From the NCBI GenBank assembly GCA_036826475.1, contig DAISWG010000001.1, positions 34,176 through 98,175 on the forward strand: a stretch of DNA of 64,000 bases, written 5' to 3'. The notes beneath the pieces were generated by a model. The model was not told where the DNA came from. It saw nothing but the letters and a program-made list of their open reading frames with translations, and ran no database searches. Position numbers and translations under genes: made by a program. Positions within the stretch are counted from its first letter, which is position 1. Each line of letters starts with the position of its first letter. Below, in pieces: positions 32,518-40,355 of the stretch. Source of the stretch: Miltoncostaea sp036826475. GTDB taxonomy: Bacteria > Actinomycetota > Thermoleophilia > Miltoncostaeales > Miltoncostaeaceae.

Positions 32518-33027
32518 ATGCCAGACACCATCGCCGGGATCCCGGCCCACCCGCTGATCGTCCACATCCCCGTCGTCTTCATCCCCCTGACCCTCGTCAT
32601 CGCGATCGCCGCGGTGGCGTGGCGCTCGCGCCGCCGCGAGCTGAGCCTCGTCGCCCTCGGCGCCGCCCTCGTCGGGATGCTGGGCGCCCAGCTCGCGACC
32701 ATGAGCGGCGAGTCGCTCCAGGAGCAGATCCCCGGGTCTCCCGTGATCCGCGACCACGCGGAGCTCGGCGAGGGCGCACGCACGCTCGCCATCATCGTGT
32801 TCCTGGCCGCGGCGGCCTTCGCCGCCCGGGAGTTCCGCGACCGCTTCCCCCGCCGCGCCGCCGGCGTCGCCCGCGCGGCGGGCCGCCCCGCCGCCGCGGT
32901 CGCGCTGAGCGTCGTCCTGCTCGCCACGTCCGCCGCCGCCACCGCCTGGACCGTGCGCGCCGGCCACATGGGGGCCAAGGCCGCCTGGCACGACGTCGCC
33001 AGCCGGGACGCCACGGCCGCGCGCTGA
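32518..33027 (+). CDS. DUF2231 membrane protein
   Basis: A 169-residue protein with four hydrophobic segments near residues 12-32, 40-58, 88-105 and 123-143. The N-terminus I-P-A-H-P-L-I-V-H-I-P-V-V-F-I-P is the DUF2231 signature. The loop with M-S-G-E-S-L-Q-E-Q and the following R-D-H-A-E-L-G-E also fit. Family members are predicted redox or haem-linked membrane proteins without a firm function. The His residues in the first helix and in R-D-H could bind a cofactor. It is convergent with a cupredoxin gene. Confidence 0.82.
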   Translation: MPDTIAGIPAHPLIVHIPVVFIPLTLVIAIAAVAWRSRRRELSLVALGAALVGMLGAQLATMSGESLQEQIPGSPVIRDHAELGEGARTLAIIVFLAAAAFAAREFRDRFPRRAAGVARAAGRPAAAVALSVVLLATSAAATAWTVRAGHMGAKAAWHDVASRDATAAR

Positions 33028-33035
33028 GCGCGGCC
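33015..33035. terminator. 8-bp GC hairpin with the DUF2231 stop codon in its loop
   Basis: GGCCGCGC (33015-33022) and GCGCGGCC (33028-33035) form a perfect stem. The 5-nt loop GCTGA contains the TGA stop. It lies between convergent genes. Confidence 0.6.
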
Positions 33036-33052
33036 GGGCGCCCCCGCGCCGG

Positions 33053-33586
33053 TCAGCCGACGGTCAGGTCGGTGTGCATCCCACCCGCGTAGTGCCCCGG
33101 CAGGTTGCAGATCAGGGCGTAGTGCCCCGCCGGGAGCGTGAGCGTCAGGTCCGTCGACGTCCCCGCCGTCATGTCGCCGGTCTCGCCCGCGCTGCCGGCC
33201 TCGCTCGCCTCGCCGCTCTGCATGGGGAGGTCGCCCGACGGCGTGGGGGTCCGGATCACCACCATCTCGTGGGTGACGGACCCGGAGTTGGTGACGTGGA
33301 ACGTCACCTTCCCCGCCGCGACCCGCGTCGCGGAGACGGTCATCGCCAGCTCGGAGGGCGCGCCGAGGGTGACGTCGAGCGCGTGGTCCGCGGCCGTGGC
33401 GGCGGCGGTGGTCGCCGGCGTCGCGGCGGCGGTGGTCGCCGGCGTGGCGGCGGCGGCCGCGTCGGAGGAGGGGGCGGCCGGGGGGGGGGGGGGGGCCCCG
33501 CCGCAGGCGGAGAGGCCGAGGGCCGCGGCGCCGACGGCCGCGGTCGCGAGGAGGCCGGCACCGAGCCGGCGTGCAGGGACGATCAT
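33053..33586 (-). CDS. Cupredoxin-like lipoprotein
   Basis: A 177-residue exported protein. The lipobox L-S-A-C lies near residue 28. A Pro tract coded by a run of 16 G on the plus strand follows, then an Ala/Thr/Pro-rich linker with two near-identical A-T-P-A-T-T-A-A repeats. The blue-copper fold has His in V-T-H-E-M, Cys in L-I-C-N-L-P-G-H with the second His, and Met in G-G-M-H-T. I chose the ATG at 33586 because GGAGG lies 5 nt upstream. It resembles the cupredoxin at 24526 but has a longer loop rich in Gly, Glu and Ser. The likely role is electron or copper transfer outside the membrane. Confidence 0.85.
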   Translation of the reverse strand: MIVPARRLGAGLLATAAVGAAALGLSACGGAPPPPPAAPSSDAAAAATPATTAAATPATTAAATAADHALDVTLGAPSELAMTVSATRVAAGKVTFHVTNSGSVTHEMVVIRTPTPSGDLPMQSGEASEAGSAGETGDMTAGTSTDLTLTLPAGHYALICNLPGHYAGGMHTDLTVG

Positions 33587-33683
33587 GGTCACCTCCATGG
33601 TTGGACGGCGGCGACCGTAGGAGCGCCGGGGTGAACGGCGCGCCCCGGGGAGGTAAGCGTTGGGCAAGGACCGCCCGCAGCCC

Positions 33684-33689
33684 TACACT
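33684..33689 (+). promoter_or_regulatory. Leaderless -10 box TACACT for the OmpR-family regulator
   Basis: TACACT ends 7 nt before the GTG at 33697, with no ribosome-binding site between them. Confidence 0.6.
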
Positions 33690-33696
33690 CGCCGGC

Positions 33697-34362
33697 GTGG
33701 CCTCCGTGCTGCTCGTCGAGGACGACATGGCGATCGCGGAGCCGCTCGCCCGGGCCCTGGTGCGCGAGGGCCACGAGGTCGAGCACCGCGAGGACGGCCT
33801 CGGGGGCGCCGCCGCCGGCGTCCACGGGAGCCACGACGTGGTGATCCTGGACCTCGGGCTGCCCGACATCGACGGCATCGAGGTGTGCCGCCGCATCCGC
33901 GCCGCCCGCCCGGACGTGCCGATCATGATGCTCACCGCCCGCAGCGACGAGATCGACGCGATCGTGGGCCTCGACGCCGGCGCCGACGACTACCAGGCCA
34001 AGCCCTTCCGGCTGGCCGAGCTCATGGCGCGCGTCCGCGCGCTCACCCGGCGGGCCTCCCCGTCGCGCCCGGCGGGCGGGGTGCGTGTGGACGAGGCGGC
34101 GCGACGCGCCTGGGCGGGCGACCGGGAGCTGAGCCTGGCCCCGCGGGAGTTCGACCTGCTCGCCCTGCTCTGCCGCGAAGCCGGCCGCGTGGTGCGGCGG
34201 GAGCGGATCATGAACGAGGTCTGGGACGCGAACTGGTCGGGCTCGACGAAGACCCTCGACGTCCACGTGTCGGGACTGCGGCGCAAGCTCGGCGACGACC
34301 CGTCGGCGCCGCGCCTCATCACCACCGTCCGCGGGGTGGGCCTGCGCTTCGAGGCCGAATGA
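33697..34362 (+). CDS. OmpR/PhoB-family response regulator
   Basis: A 221-residue regulator. The receiver domain has L-V-E-D-D, the phosphoacceptor Asp in V-I-L-D-L-G-L-P-D, and the Lys in Y-Q-A-K-P-F; the last is usually V-x-K-P-F, so the Ala is a small deviation. The winged-helix output domain covers residues 135-221 (L-A-P-R-E-F-D-L-L-A-L-L, then T-L-D-V-H-V-S-G-L-R-R-K-L). It is leaderless from a TACACT box. The stop overlaps the sensor-kinase ATG (ATGA), making a cognate pair. The signal is unknown. Confidence 0.93.
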   Translation: MASVLLVEDDMAIAEPLARALVREGHEVEHREDGLGGAAAGVHGSHDVVILDLGLPDIDGIEVCRRIRAARPDVPIMMLTARSDEIDAIVGLDAGADDYQAKPFRLAELMARVRALTRRASPSRPAGGVRVDEAARRAWAGDRELSLAPREFDLLALLCREAGRVVRRERIMNEVWDANWSGSTKTLDVHVSGLRRKLGDDPSAPRLITTVRGVGLRFEAE

Positions 34363-35576
34363 CGCTGCGGGCGCGGCTGATCGCGTCGTCGCTGACGATC
34401 GCGCTCGTCGCGGTCCTGGCCCTCGGGGTACCGCTGGCCGTCGTGGGCGGGCGGCTCCTGGACCAGCAGGCGCAGAACCGCCTCGCCCGCGAGGCGGTGG
34501 CCGTCGCGGGGGCCATCGACGAGCAGGCCGACGCCGGCCGGCTGCCCACGCCCGCGCGGCTCGCCTCGCTGGTCGCCGCCGGACGCCACGTGCGCGTCGA
34601 GGGGCTCGGGGGGCGCGGCGTCGGGGCGGGCCCGCCGCTCCGTGGGGAGGTCCGCCGGGCGACGGCCGTCGTGGGCGCCGTGCGCGTCACCGTCACCGAG
34701 CCCGGCGACCTGGCCGAGGAACGCATCCACCAGCTGTGGCTGCTCGTGGCCGCGGCGGGCGCGGGGGGCCTGATCCTGGCGGCGGGGCTGTCGGCGTGGC
34801 AGGCCGCGCGCCTCGCGCGCCCGCTCGAGCGCCTGGCCCAGGTGTCGCGCCGCCTCGGCCGCGGCGACCTGGCGGCCCGGGCCGGCCCCCAGGAGGTGCC
34901 GGAGGTGGACGCCGTCGCCCGGGCGCTCGACCAGAGCGCCGAGGAGATCGCCCGCCGCACCGAGCGCGAGCGCGCCTTCTCGGCCAACGTCGCCCACCAG
35001 CTGCGGTCCCCCCTGACGGCCCTCGAGATGCGCCTGGAGGAGCTCGCCGCGTCGGCCGACCCGGACGTGCGCGGGGAGGCCCGGGCGGCCCTCGACCAGA
35101 CCGAGCGGCTGCGACGGACCACCGACGACCTGCTGGCCGTGGCCCGCCACGGCGATGCCGGGCCCCTCGCGCGCATCGACGTGGCCGCGCTCGCCGCCGA
35201 CCGGGTGGAGGCGTGGTCGCCGGCGGCCGGCGCGGACCGCCGGGTGCGGTGCGCCACGCCGGACGGCGTGGCCGCGGCGCTGGCGTCGCGCGCCGCCGTG
35301 GAGCAGGCGCTCGACGTGCTGTTGGACAACGCCCTGCGCCACGGCGCGGGGGACGTGGAGGTGAGCGCCGCGACCCGCGACGGCTTCGTGCACCTCGCGG
35401 TCGCGGACGCCGGCCGGATGGGCGACGACGACGCCGCCGCCGCCTTCGCGGCCCGCCCCGGCGGGCACGGCATCGGCCTGCCGCTGGCCCGCGCGCTGCT
35501 CGAGGCGGGCGGCGGCGTTCTGACCCGGGCGGCGACCGCCCCGACCCGCTTCGAGATCGTGCTCCCCGTGGCCTGA
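34359..35576 (+). CDS. HAMP-domain sensor histidine kinase
   Basis: A 405-residue membrane kinase, partner of the preceding regulator. A first membrane segment lies near residues 10-32, a short external domain of about 90 residues follows, and a second segment lies near residues 128-148. Then come a HAMP linker (P-L-E-R-L-A-Q-V-S-R-R-L-G-R-G-D-L), the His box V-A-H-Q-L-R-S-P-L-T-A-L with intact His, the N-box L-L-D-N-A-L-R-H, and a G-H-G-I-G-L-P-L-A glycine box. All catalytic features are present. The external domain is too plain for me to name a ligand. Confidence 0.92.
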   Translation: MTLRARLIASSLTIALVAVLALGVPLAVVGGRLLDQQAQNRLAREAVAVAGAIDEQADAGRLPTPARLASLVAAGRHVRVEGLGGRGVGAGPPLRGEVRRATAVVGAVRVTVTEPGDLAEERIHQLWLLVAAAGAGGLILAAGLSAWQAARLARPLERLAQVSRRLGRGDLAARAGPQEVPEVDAVARALDQSAEEIARRTERERAFSANVAHQLRSPLTALEMRLEELAASADPDVRGEARAALDQTERLRRTTDDLLAVARHGDAGPLARIDVAALAADRVEAWSPAAGADRRVRCATPDGVAAALASRAAVEQALDVLLDNALRHGAGDVEVSAATRDGFVHLAVADAGRMGDDDAAAAFAARPGGHGIGLPLARALLEAGGGVLTRAATAPTRFEIVLPVA

Positions 35577-35684
35577 GCGGCGCTGCGCCAAACCCGCAAC
35601 CGCCGCCGGGCGCCCACGGATGGCGGTCGACGCCGGCGGCGCGAGGCTCGGGCCAGGAGATCCGCCCGAGCAGGAGGAGGGGCC

Positions 35685-36617
35685 ATGAGGGTGAGCGACG
35701 TGATGTCGGCGCGGCCGATCGTCGTCACATCGAAGAGCCGCCGCGAGACCGTGCGCCGGCTGATGGAGGACGCGGGTGTGCACCACATCCCCGTCATCGA
35801 CGACGGACGGGTCGCCGGCGTCTGGCTCGCCACGCGCGAGGGCCCGCTGATCCTGCTCGGCCCCGAGCACGTCGACCAGACGTTCCCGGAGGCCGACGCC
35901 GAGGAGGCGATGACCGCGCTCATCGAGGACTCCGAGACCGTGCTGGTGTGGGACTCCGGCGTCCCCGCCGGAATCGTGACGCCGAGCGACCTGCGGGCGC
36001 TGGTGCGCGACGCCCTGCGCGCCCGGGTCGGCCGCCGCTACGGCGCGCCGGTCGTGGCGCTGATCTGCGGACCCTCCGGCTCCGGCAAGACGACGCTGCT
36101 CACGCGCACGCTGTCGCTGCTGCCGGACGTCCGGATCGGCGTCATCCAGGGCAACGCCAAGGCTGACGGCCCGCCCGTGGAGCTGCTCGGCGCACGCTCC
36201 GTCGACGCGCCGCAGGCGCACTGGCGCAGCGGGCTGCGGCGCGCCGCGACCCGGCTCGCCGGGTCCGAGCTCATCCTGGCGGAGGACCTCGACGGCCCCG
36301 TCGACCCGGAGATGACCGCCGGCGAGGACCTGCAGATCGTGGTGCTCGACGCCCGCGACCTCGCCTCCCGCGAGGACCGCCGGCTGGCGCGGGCGTCCGC
36401 CGTCGCGATCTGCCGTGCCGACCAGGCCGAGCCCGCAGCGATCGACGCCGCGGTCGCCGACCTGCGCGCGCGCCGCCCGCACGTTCCCGTGTTCGTCATG
36501 GCCCCCGGCCACGACGACCGCGGCCTGCGCGAGTGGGCCGAGTGGCTGGAGGGACAGGTGCGCGTGCGCACCGGCGACCGCGGCCGTCAGCGGACGGCCC
36601 GGGCGGCGCACGCCTGA
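35685..36617 (+). CDS. CBS-pair domain fused to a HypB/UreG-like P-loop NTPase
   Basis: A 310-residue fusion. Residues 1-108 form a pair of CBS domains (D-V-M-S-A-R-P-I-V-V-T at the start, I-V-T-P-S-D-L-R-A-L at the end), which usually bind adenine nucleotides. Residues 120-300 are a P-loop NTPase: C-G-P-S-G-S-G-K-T-T-L-L at 128-139, then V-I-Q-G-N-A-K-A-D in the place of the HypB/UreG gly-asp segment, and E-D-L-D-G-P-V as Walker B. The guanine-specific NKxD is R-A-D-Q and the HypB metal cysteines are missing, so neither GTP nor nickel can be assumed. AGGAGGAGG precedes the ATG. The Hsp20 gene follows 17 bases later. Confidence 0.78.
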   Translation: MRVSDVMSARPIVVTSKSRRETVRRLMEDAGVHHIPVIDDGRVAGVWLATREGPLILLGPEHVDQTFPEADAEEAMTALIEDSETVLVWDSGVPAGIVTPSDLRALVRDALRARVGRRYGAPVVALICGPSGSGKTTLLTRTLSLLPDVRIGVIQGNAKADGPPVELLGARSVDAPQAHWRSGLRRAATRLAGSELILAEDLDGPVDPEMTAGEDLQIVVLDARDLASREDRRLARASAVAICRADQAEPAAIDAAVADLRARRPHVPVFVMAPGHDDRGLREWAEWLEGQVRVRTGDRGRQRTARAAHA

Positions 36618-36634
36618 GGAGAGAGGAGGACGAC

Positions 36635-37078
36635 ATGCCGACCACACCCGCACGGTGGGATCCGTTCGCGGACCTGCTGCCGATGCGCCGCGAGTTCGAG
36701 CGCCTGCTGGCGCCGTTCCAGGGGGGCGTCGCGTCGAACCTGCCGACGCGGTGGGCGCCGACGGCCGACGTGATCGAGTCGGACGACGCGATCGTGATCA
36801 CCGCCGAGCTGCCCGGCGTGAAGGACGAGGACGTCGAGATCACCGTCCACGACGGCGTGCTCCGCATCGCCGGGGAGCGCCGCCTGCAGGAGGAGGTCTC
36901 GGACGAGCGCGCCTACCGGCTCGAGCGGTCCTACGGCGCCTTCGAGCGCCGCTTCCCGCTGCCGCCCGGGGTGAAGGAGGAGGACATCACCGCGGGCATC
37001 GCCTACGGGGTCCTGAAGATCACGATCCCCAAGGCCTCTGCGGCGGAGCCCCGCAGGATCGCGCTCGGCGACGGCTGA
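36635..37078 (+). CDS. Hsp20/alpha-crystallin small heat-shock protein
   Basis: A 147-residue chaperone that should form oligomers and hold unfolding proteins. The alpha-crystallin domain spans residues 40-135, with P-T-A-D-V-I-E at the start, I-T-A-E-L-P-G-V-K-D-E-D-V-E-I in the middle and G-V-L-K-I-T-I-P-K at the end, plus the late I-A-L motif for oligomer contacts. The ATG has GAGAGGAGGA 4-5 nt upstream. It lies 17 bases after the CBS-NTPase gene, so the two are probably one unit. Confidence 0.95.
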   Translation: MPTTPARWDPFADLLPMRREFERLLAPFQGGVASNLPTRWAPTADVIESDDAIVITAELPGVKDEDVEITVHDGVLRIAGERRLQEEVSDERAYRLERSYGAFERRFPLPPGVKEEDITAGIAYGVLKITIPKASAAEPRRIALGDG

Positions 37079-37129
37079 GCCCCACTCGTCCACCCCGTCG
37101 CTCCGGACCAGCGGCGGGGTGGGCGGCGA

Positions 37130-37585
37130 TCACGGCGCGCCGGCGTCGCCGTCGTCGAGCGGCGGGGGCTGCGCGCCCGTGGCGATCATCACGCGATTCC
37201 ACGCGTTGATGGAGGTGACCGTCACCACGAGGGCGGTCAGGTCGTGGTCGGTGAGCGACCGGGCGGCGTCCTCCCACACCTGCTCCGGCAGCGGCCCGCG
37301 GCCCAGGTCGGTGAGGGCCTCCGCCAGGGCGAGGGCGGCGCGCTCGCGGTCGTCGAAGAACGGCGCCTCCCGCCACAGCGCCAGGACGTGGAGGCGCCGC
37401 TCGTCCTCGCCGGCCTCCCGCGCCAGGCGGGCGTGGAGGTCGACGCAGTAGGCGCAGCCGTTCATCTGCGACACCCGCACCTTCACGAGCTCGGCGAGCC
37501 GGTGCTCGAGGTCCGCAGACCGGCTCAGGGCGGCGAGGGCCCGGCGGGCGTCCGGGGCGTTGCGCTGCAGATGGATGCGGCTCAA
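37130..37585 (-). CDS. Carboxymuconolactone decarboxylase/AhpD-family protein
   Basis: A 151-residue protein of the CMD/AhpD family. The redox motif C-A-Y-C-V-D-L-H near residue 47 keeps both Cys and the His of AhpD-type alkylhydroperoxidase proteins, and E-L-V-K-V-R-V-S-Q-M-N-G precedes it. The start S-R-I-H-L-Q is typical for the family, so I used the TTG at 37585, which overlaps the stop of the transporter gene (TTGA). It is the last gene of the ArsR-controlled unit. Peroxide or quinone stress relief is a plausible role. Confidence 0.87.
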   Translation of the reverse strand: MSRIHLQRNAPDARRALAALSRSADLEHRLAELVKVRVSQMNGCAYCVDLHARLAREAGEDERRLHVLALWREAPFFDDRERAALALAEALTDLGRGPLPEQVWEDAARSLTDHDLTALVVTVTSINAWNRVMIATGAQPPPLDDGDAGAP

Positions 37586-39687
37586 TGCCCGAACCTCACG
37601 TCCGGCAGCACCCGGTGCAGCCAGGACGGCCGCCACCACGCGGCGGCGCCCGCCAGCCGCAGCGCGACCGGCACGAGCAGGAGCCGCACCAGCAGCGCGT
37701 CGAGCAGGACGGCGACGCCGAGGATGATCCCCATCTCCTTCGGGGGCAGCGGCCCCGACAGCGCGAAGGTGAAGAAGACCGCCACCATCACGGCCGCGGC
37801 CGCCAGGATCACCCGCCCGGAGTGCGCCAGGCCGCCGATCGCCGCCTCGCGCGGGTCGCCGGACCGGTCCAGGTGCTCCTTCGCCGAGGCGAGCAGGAAC
37901 ACCGTGTAGTCCATCGAGATCGCGAAGATCATCGCGAAGAAGAACACGGGGCCCCACGCGTCCAGGAAGCCCTGCGACTCGAACCCGAGCAGGCCGGACA
38001 GGTGGCCGTCCTGGAACACGAGCGTGGCGACGCCGAACGCCGCGCCGGTCGCGAGGAGGCTGGTGACCACGCCGATCGCGGCCGCCAGCGGCGCCTGGAG
38101 CGCGACCAGGAGCAAGACGAACCCGAGCGCGAGGACGACGCCGATGACGATGGGCGTGTACCGCTCGAGGGTGCCGGCCAGGTCGTGGGTCTCGGCCGCC
38201 GCGCCCCCCACCAGCACCGGCGCCGGGAGCGCGTCGCGCAGCCGGGCGATGGTGTCGGCGGTGGCGGTGGACGAGGGGTCGGTGGTGGGGACGGCCTGGA
38301 CGAGCGCAAGCCCGCCGGCGCCGGCCTGCGGCCCGAGGACCCGGGCGACGCCCGGGTCGGCCGCGGCGACCTCCGCCGCCCGCCGCATCTCGCCGGCGGG
38401 GCCGACGAGCTGGAGCGTCCCGGGCGCGCCCGGCCCGAAGGCCGACGCCACCGCCTCGTACCCCTGGCGCGAGCTGTCGCCGTGCGGGACCACCGCGATC
38501 GACGGCATGCCCGTCCGGAGGTCCAGCACCGGGATCGCCAGCAGCAGCAGGACCACCAGGGCGGGGATGCCCCACCGCAGCGGCTGCCGCCACAGGCGCT
38601 CGCCCCACGCGGCGAAGCGGGCGGAGCGGTGCTCGCCCGCGTGGACCCACGGCAGCGCCAGCCGGTCGACGCGCGGCCCCAGCCAGCGCAGCATCGCGGG
38701 CAGCAGGGTGAGCGTCGCGGCGAGCACGAAGACCACCGACAGCATGATCCCGAGGGCCATCGAGCGGAACGCCGGGCTCGGCACGAGCATCACGGCGGAG
38801 AGGGACACCAGCACGGTCAGGCCGGAGAACAGGACGGCCGTGCCCGCCGTGTCCATCGTCTCGGTGACCGCCGACGTCACGTCCCGCCGGGAGCCGAACA
38901 GGGCCCCCCGGAAGCGGACGAGGATGAACAGCGCGTAGTCGATGCCCAGCGCCAGGGCGAACATCAGGGCGAAGTTCATCGCCCAGATCGACACGTCGAA
39001 GACCTGGGCGGCCAGCACGAGCGCCCCGGCCGAGGCCATCAGCCCGACGATGGTCAGCAGCAGCGGCATCCCCGCCGCGACGAGCGCGCCGAACGCCAGC
39101 AGCAGGATCGCGAGGGTCACCGGCCAGCTGATCAGCTCCGAGCGCATCATGGCGTCGCGGTTGGCGGCGTTGAAGTCCGACCACATGCCGGACGCGCCGG
39201 TCAGGTCGATCGCCATCCCGGGCGGCGCGGCGCCGGCCAGCTCGCCCTTCAGGTCGTCGGCCGCCCGCACCATGTCGGCGGGGCTCGCCGCCGCGCCGCC
39301 CATGACGATCGCGGTGCGCCCGTCGGTGGAGATCGTCGCGCCCGGGCGGGGCGGCTGCACGGACGACACGCGGTCGTCGGAGGCCAGGATCCGCTCCGTC
39401 CGGGCGATCGCCTGCCGGAAGGCCGGGTCGGCCGTCGTGAGCGTGTCCGAATGGACGGCGACCATCAGCGCGGAGCTCGATGCGCCGTCGAATCCCCGCT
39501 CGACCTGCGCCCGTGCCGCGACCGACTCGGAACCCGAGTCCTCCCACCCGGCGCCCGACAGCGCCGTCTCCACGCGGGGGGCCAGGACGCCGAGCGCCAG
39601 CGCCACGACCGCCCAGGCCACGAAGACGGCCCGGCGGTGGGCGGCCGACCAGCGGCCGAGGCGCCCGACGACGCCCGGGGCGCTCAT
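37582..39687 (-). CDS. MMPL/RND-family membrane transporter
   Basis: A 701-residue transporter of the MMPL family with about 12 membrane segments in two halves. An external loop of about 150 residues follows the first segment of each half. Proton-relay segments look family-like: A-L-G-I-D-Y-A-L-F-I-L-V-R near residue 235 and A-I-S-M-D-Y-T-V-F-L-L near residue 595, each with an Asp-Tyr pair. Such proteins export lipids or drugs across the membrane. The ATG overlaps the DUF2892 stop (ATGA), and the gene would be controlled by the divergent ArsR repressor. Confidence 0.92.
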   Translation of the reverse strand: MSAPGVVGRLGRWSAAHRRAVFVAWAVVALALGVLAPRVETALSGAGWEDSGSESVAARAQVERGFDGASSSALMVAVHSDTLTTADPAFRQAIARTERILASDDRVSSVQPPRPGATISTDGRTAIVMGGAAASPADMVRAADDLKGELAGAAPPGMAIDLTGASGMWSDFNAANRDAMMRSELISWPVTLAILLLAFGALVAAGMPLLLTIVGLMASAGALVLAAQVFDVSIWAMNFALMFALALGIDYALFILVRFRGALFGSRRDVTSAVTETMDTAGTAVLFSGLTVLVSLSAVMLVPSPAFRSMALGIMLSVVFVLAATLTLLPAMLRWLGPRVDRLALPWVHAGEHRSARFAAWGERLWRQPLRWGIPALVVLLLLAIPVLDLRTGMPSIAVVPHGDSSRQGYEAVASAFGPGAPGTLQLVGPAGEMRRAAEVAAADPGVARVLGPQAGAGGLALVQAVPTTDPSSTATADTIARLRDALPAPVLVGGAAAETHDLAGTLERYTPIVIGVVLALGFVLLLVALQAPLAAAIGVVTSLLATGAAFGVATLVFQDGHLSGLLGFESQGFLDAWGPVFFFAMIFAISMDYTVFLLASAKEHLDRSGDPREAAIGGLAHSGRVILAAAAVMVAVFFTFALSGPLPPKEMGIILGVAVLLDALLVRLLLVPVALRLAGAAAWWRPSWLHRVLPDVRFGH

Positions 39688-39926
39688 CGGGCGCAGCCCG
39701 TCAGGGCCGTGAACCGCCGCAGCAGGAGGGAGGCCGGGCAGTCCCCCGCGAGCACGTAGGTCCACTGGCTGAGCCCGGTCACCACCGGGAGCAGCAGGAA
39801 CCAGGGGCTCACCAGCACGCCCAGCGCGACGCCCGCCAGTGTCACCGAGCCCGCCATGGCGAACAGGACGCGCTCGAGGGTCCGCGTGCGGCGGCGCGGG
39901 ATGGTCGGGGTGGTGGTGGTGGTCAT
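39684..39926 (-). CDS. DUF2892/YgaP-like two-helix membrane protein
   Basis: An 80-residue membrane protein with a basic Thr-rich N-terminus and two hydrophobic segments near residues 20-38 and 42-58. A C-terminal G-D-C-P-A-S and a final C-A-R follow. This is the DUF2892 plan, which in YgaP is attached to a rhodanese domain; here the domain stands alone. The ATG has GGAGG 5 nt upstream. It is the first gene of the three-gene unit that faces the ArsR gene across a 71-base gap containing the operator. Confidence 0.82.
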   Translation of the reverse strand: MTTTTTPTIPRRRTRTLERVLFAMAGSVTLAGVALGVLVSPWFLLLPVVTGLSQWTYVLAGDCPASLLLRRFTALTGCAR

Positions 39927-39960
39927 GGCGTCCTCCGGATCGGGTGGCGGCAACTCTACC

Positions 39961-39991
39961 ACTAAACAACTACAGAGTTGTTTAGTACGAT
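39961..39991. promoter_or_regulatory. ArsR operator (11-bp inverted repeat) with leaderless -10
   Basis: ACTAAACAACT (39961-39971) and AGTTGTTTAGT (39976-39986) are a perfect 11-bp inverted repeat with 4 nt between. TACGAT (39986-39991) is a -10 that overlaps the right arm by one base and ends 6 nt before the ArsR ATG. Binding here would block the repressor gene and probably the divergent operon. Confidence 0.82.
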
Positions 39992-39997
39992 GCCGCC

Positions 39998-40348
39998 ATG
40001 GACATGCCGCAGCCGATGCCCGACGCCCTGGTCGACCTCGTGGCCGAGCGCTTCCGCGTGCTCGGCGAGCCGATGCGCATCCGCCTGCTCGACCGCCTCC
40101 GCCAGGGCGACGCGACCGTGGGCGAGCTGGCCGACGCGCTGGGGACCAGCCAGCAGAACGTGTCGAAGCACGTCGGCGTGCTGGCCCGCGCCGGCATCGT
40201 CGCGCGGGAGAAGGAGGGCAACGCGGTGCGGTGCCGGATCGCGGACCCGTCCGTCATGGCGCTCTGCGAGCAGGTGTGCGGCGGCCTGCGCCGCCGGGTC
40301 GCGGAGCTCGGCGCCCTGCTCGAGGCCGCGCCCACGGCCGGCCGCTGA
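39998..40348 (+). CDS. ArsR-family transcriptional repressor
   Basis: A 116-residue winged-helix repressor. The helix-turn-helix is D-A-T-V-G-E-L-A-D-A-L-G-T-S-Q-Q-N-V-S-K-H near residues 40-60, and the wing is A-R-E-K-E-G-N-A-V-R-C. Cys residues sit in the last helix (C-E-Q-V-C) and one in the wing, which could sense metal, thiol or quinone stress. The usual ELCVCDL metal site is absent. It is leaderless and sits next to its likely operator. By position it should control DUF2892-MMPL-AhpD on the other strand. Confidence 0.92.
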   Translation: MDMPQPMPDALVDLVAERFRVLGEPMRIRLLDRLRQGDATVGELADALGTSQQNVSKHVGVLARAGIVAREKEGNAVRCRIADPSVMALCEQVCGGLRRRVAELGALLEAAPTAGR

Positions 40349-40355
40349 GGCGGGG

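Noticed and set aside
33403..33450. Tandem GGCGGTGGTCGCCGGCGT-like repeat on the plus strand
   Set aside because: It is the A-T-P-A-T-T-A-A linker of the cupredoxin read on the other strand, a normal low-complexity spacer.
35685..36617. Calling the CBS fusion a nickel chaperone HypB or UreG
   Set aside because: The metal-binding cysteines and the NKxD motif are missing, and no hydrogenase or urease gene is in the window.
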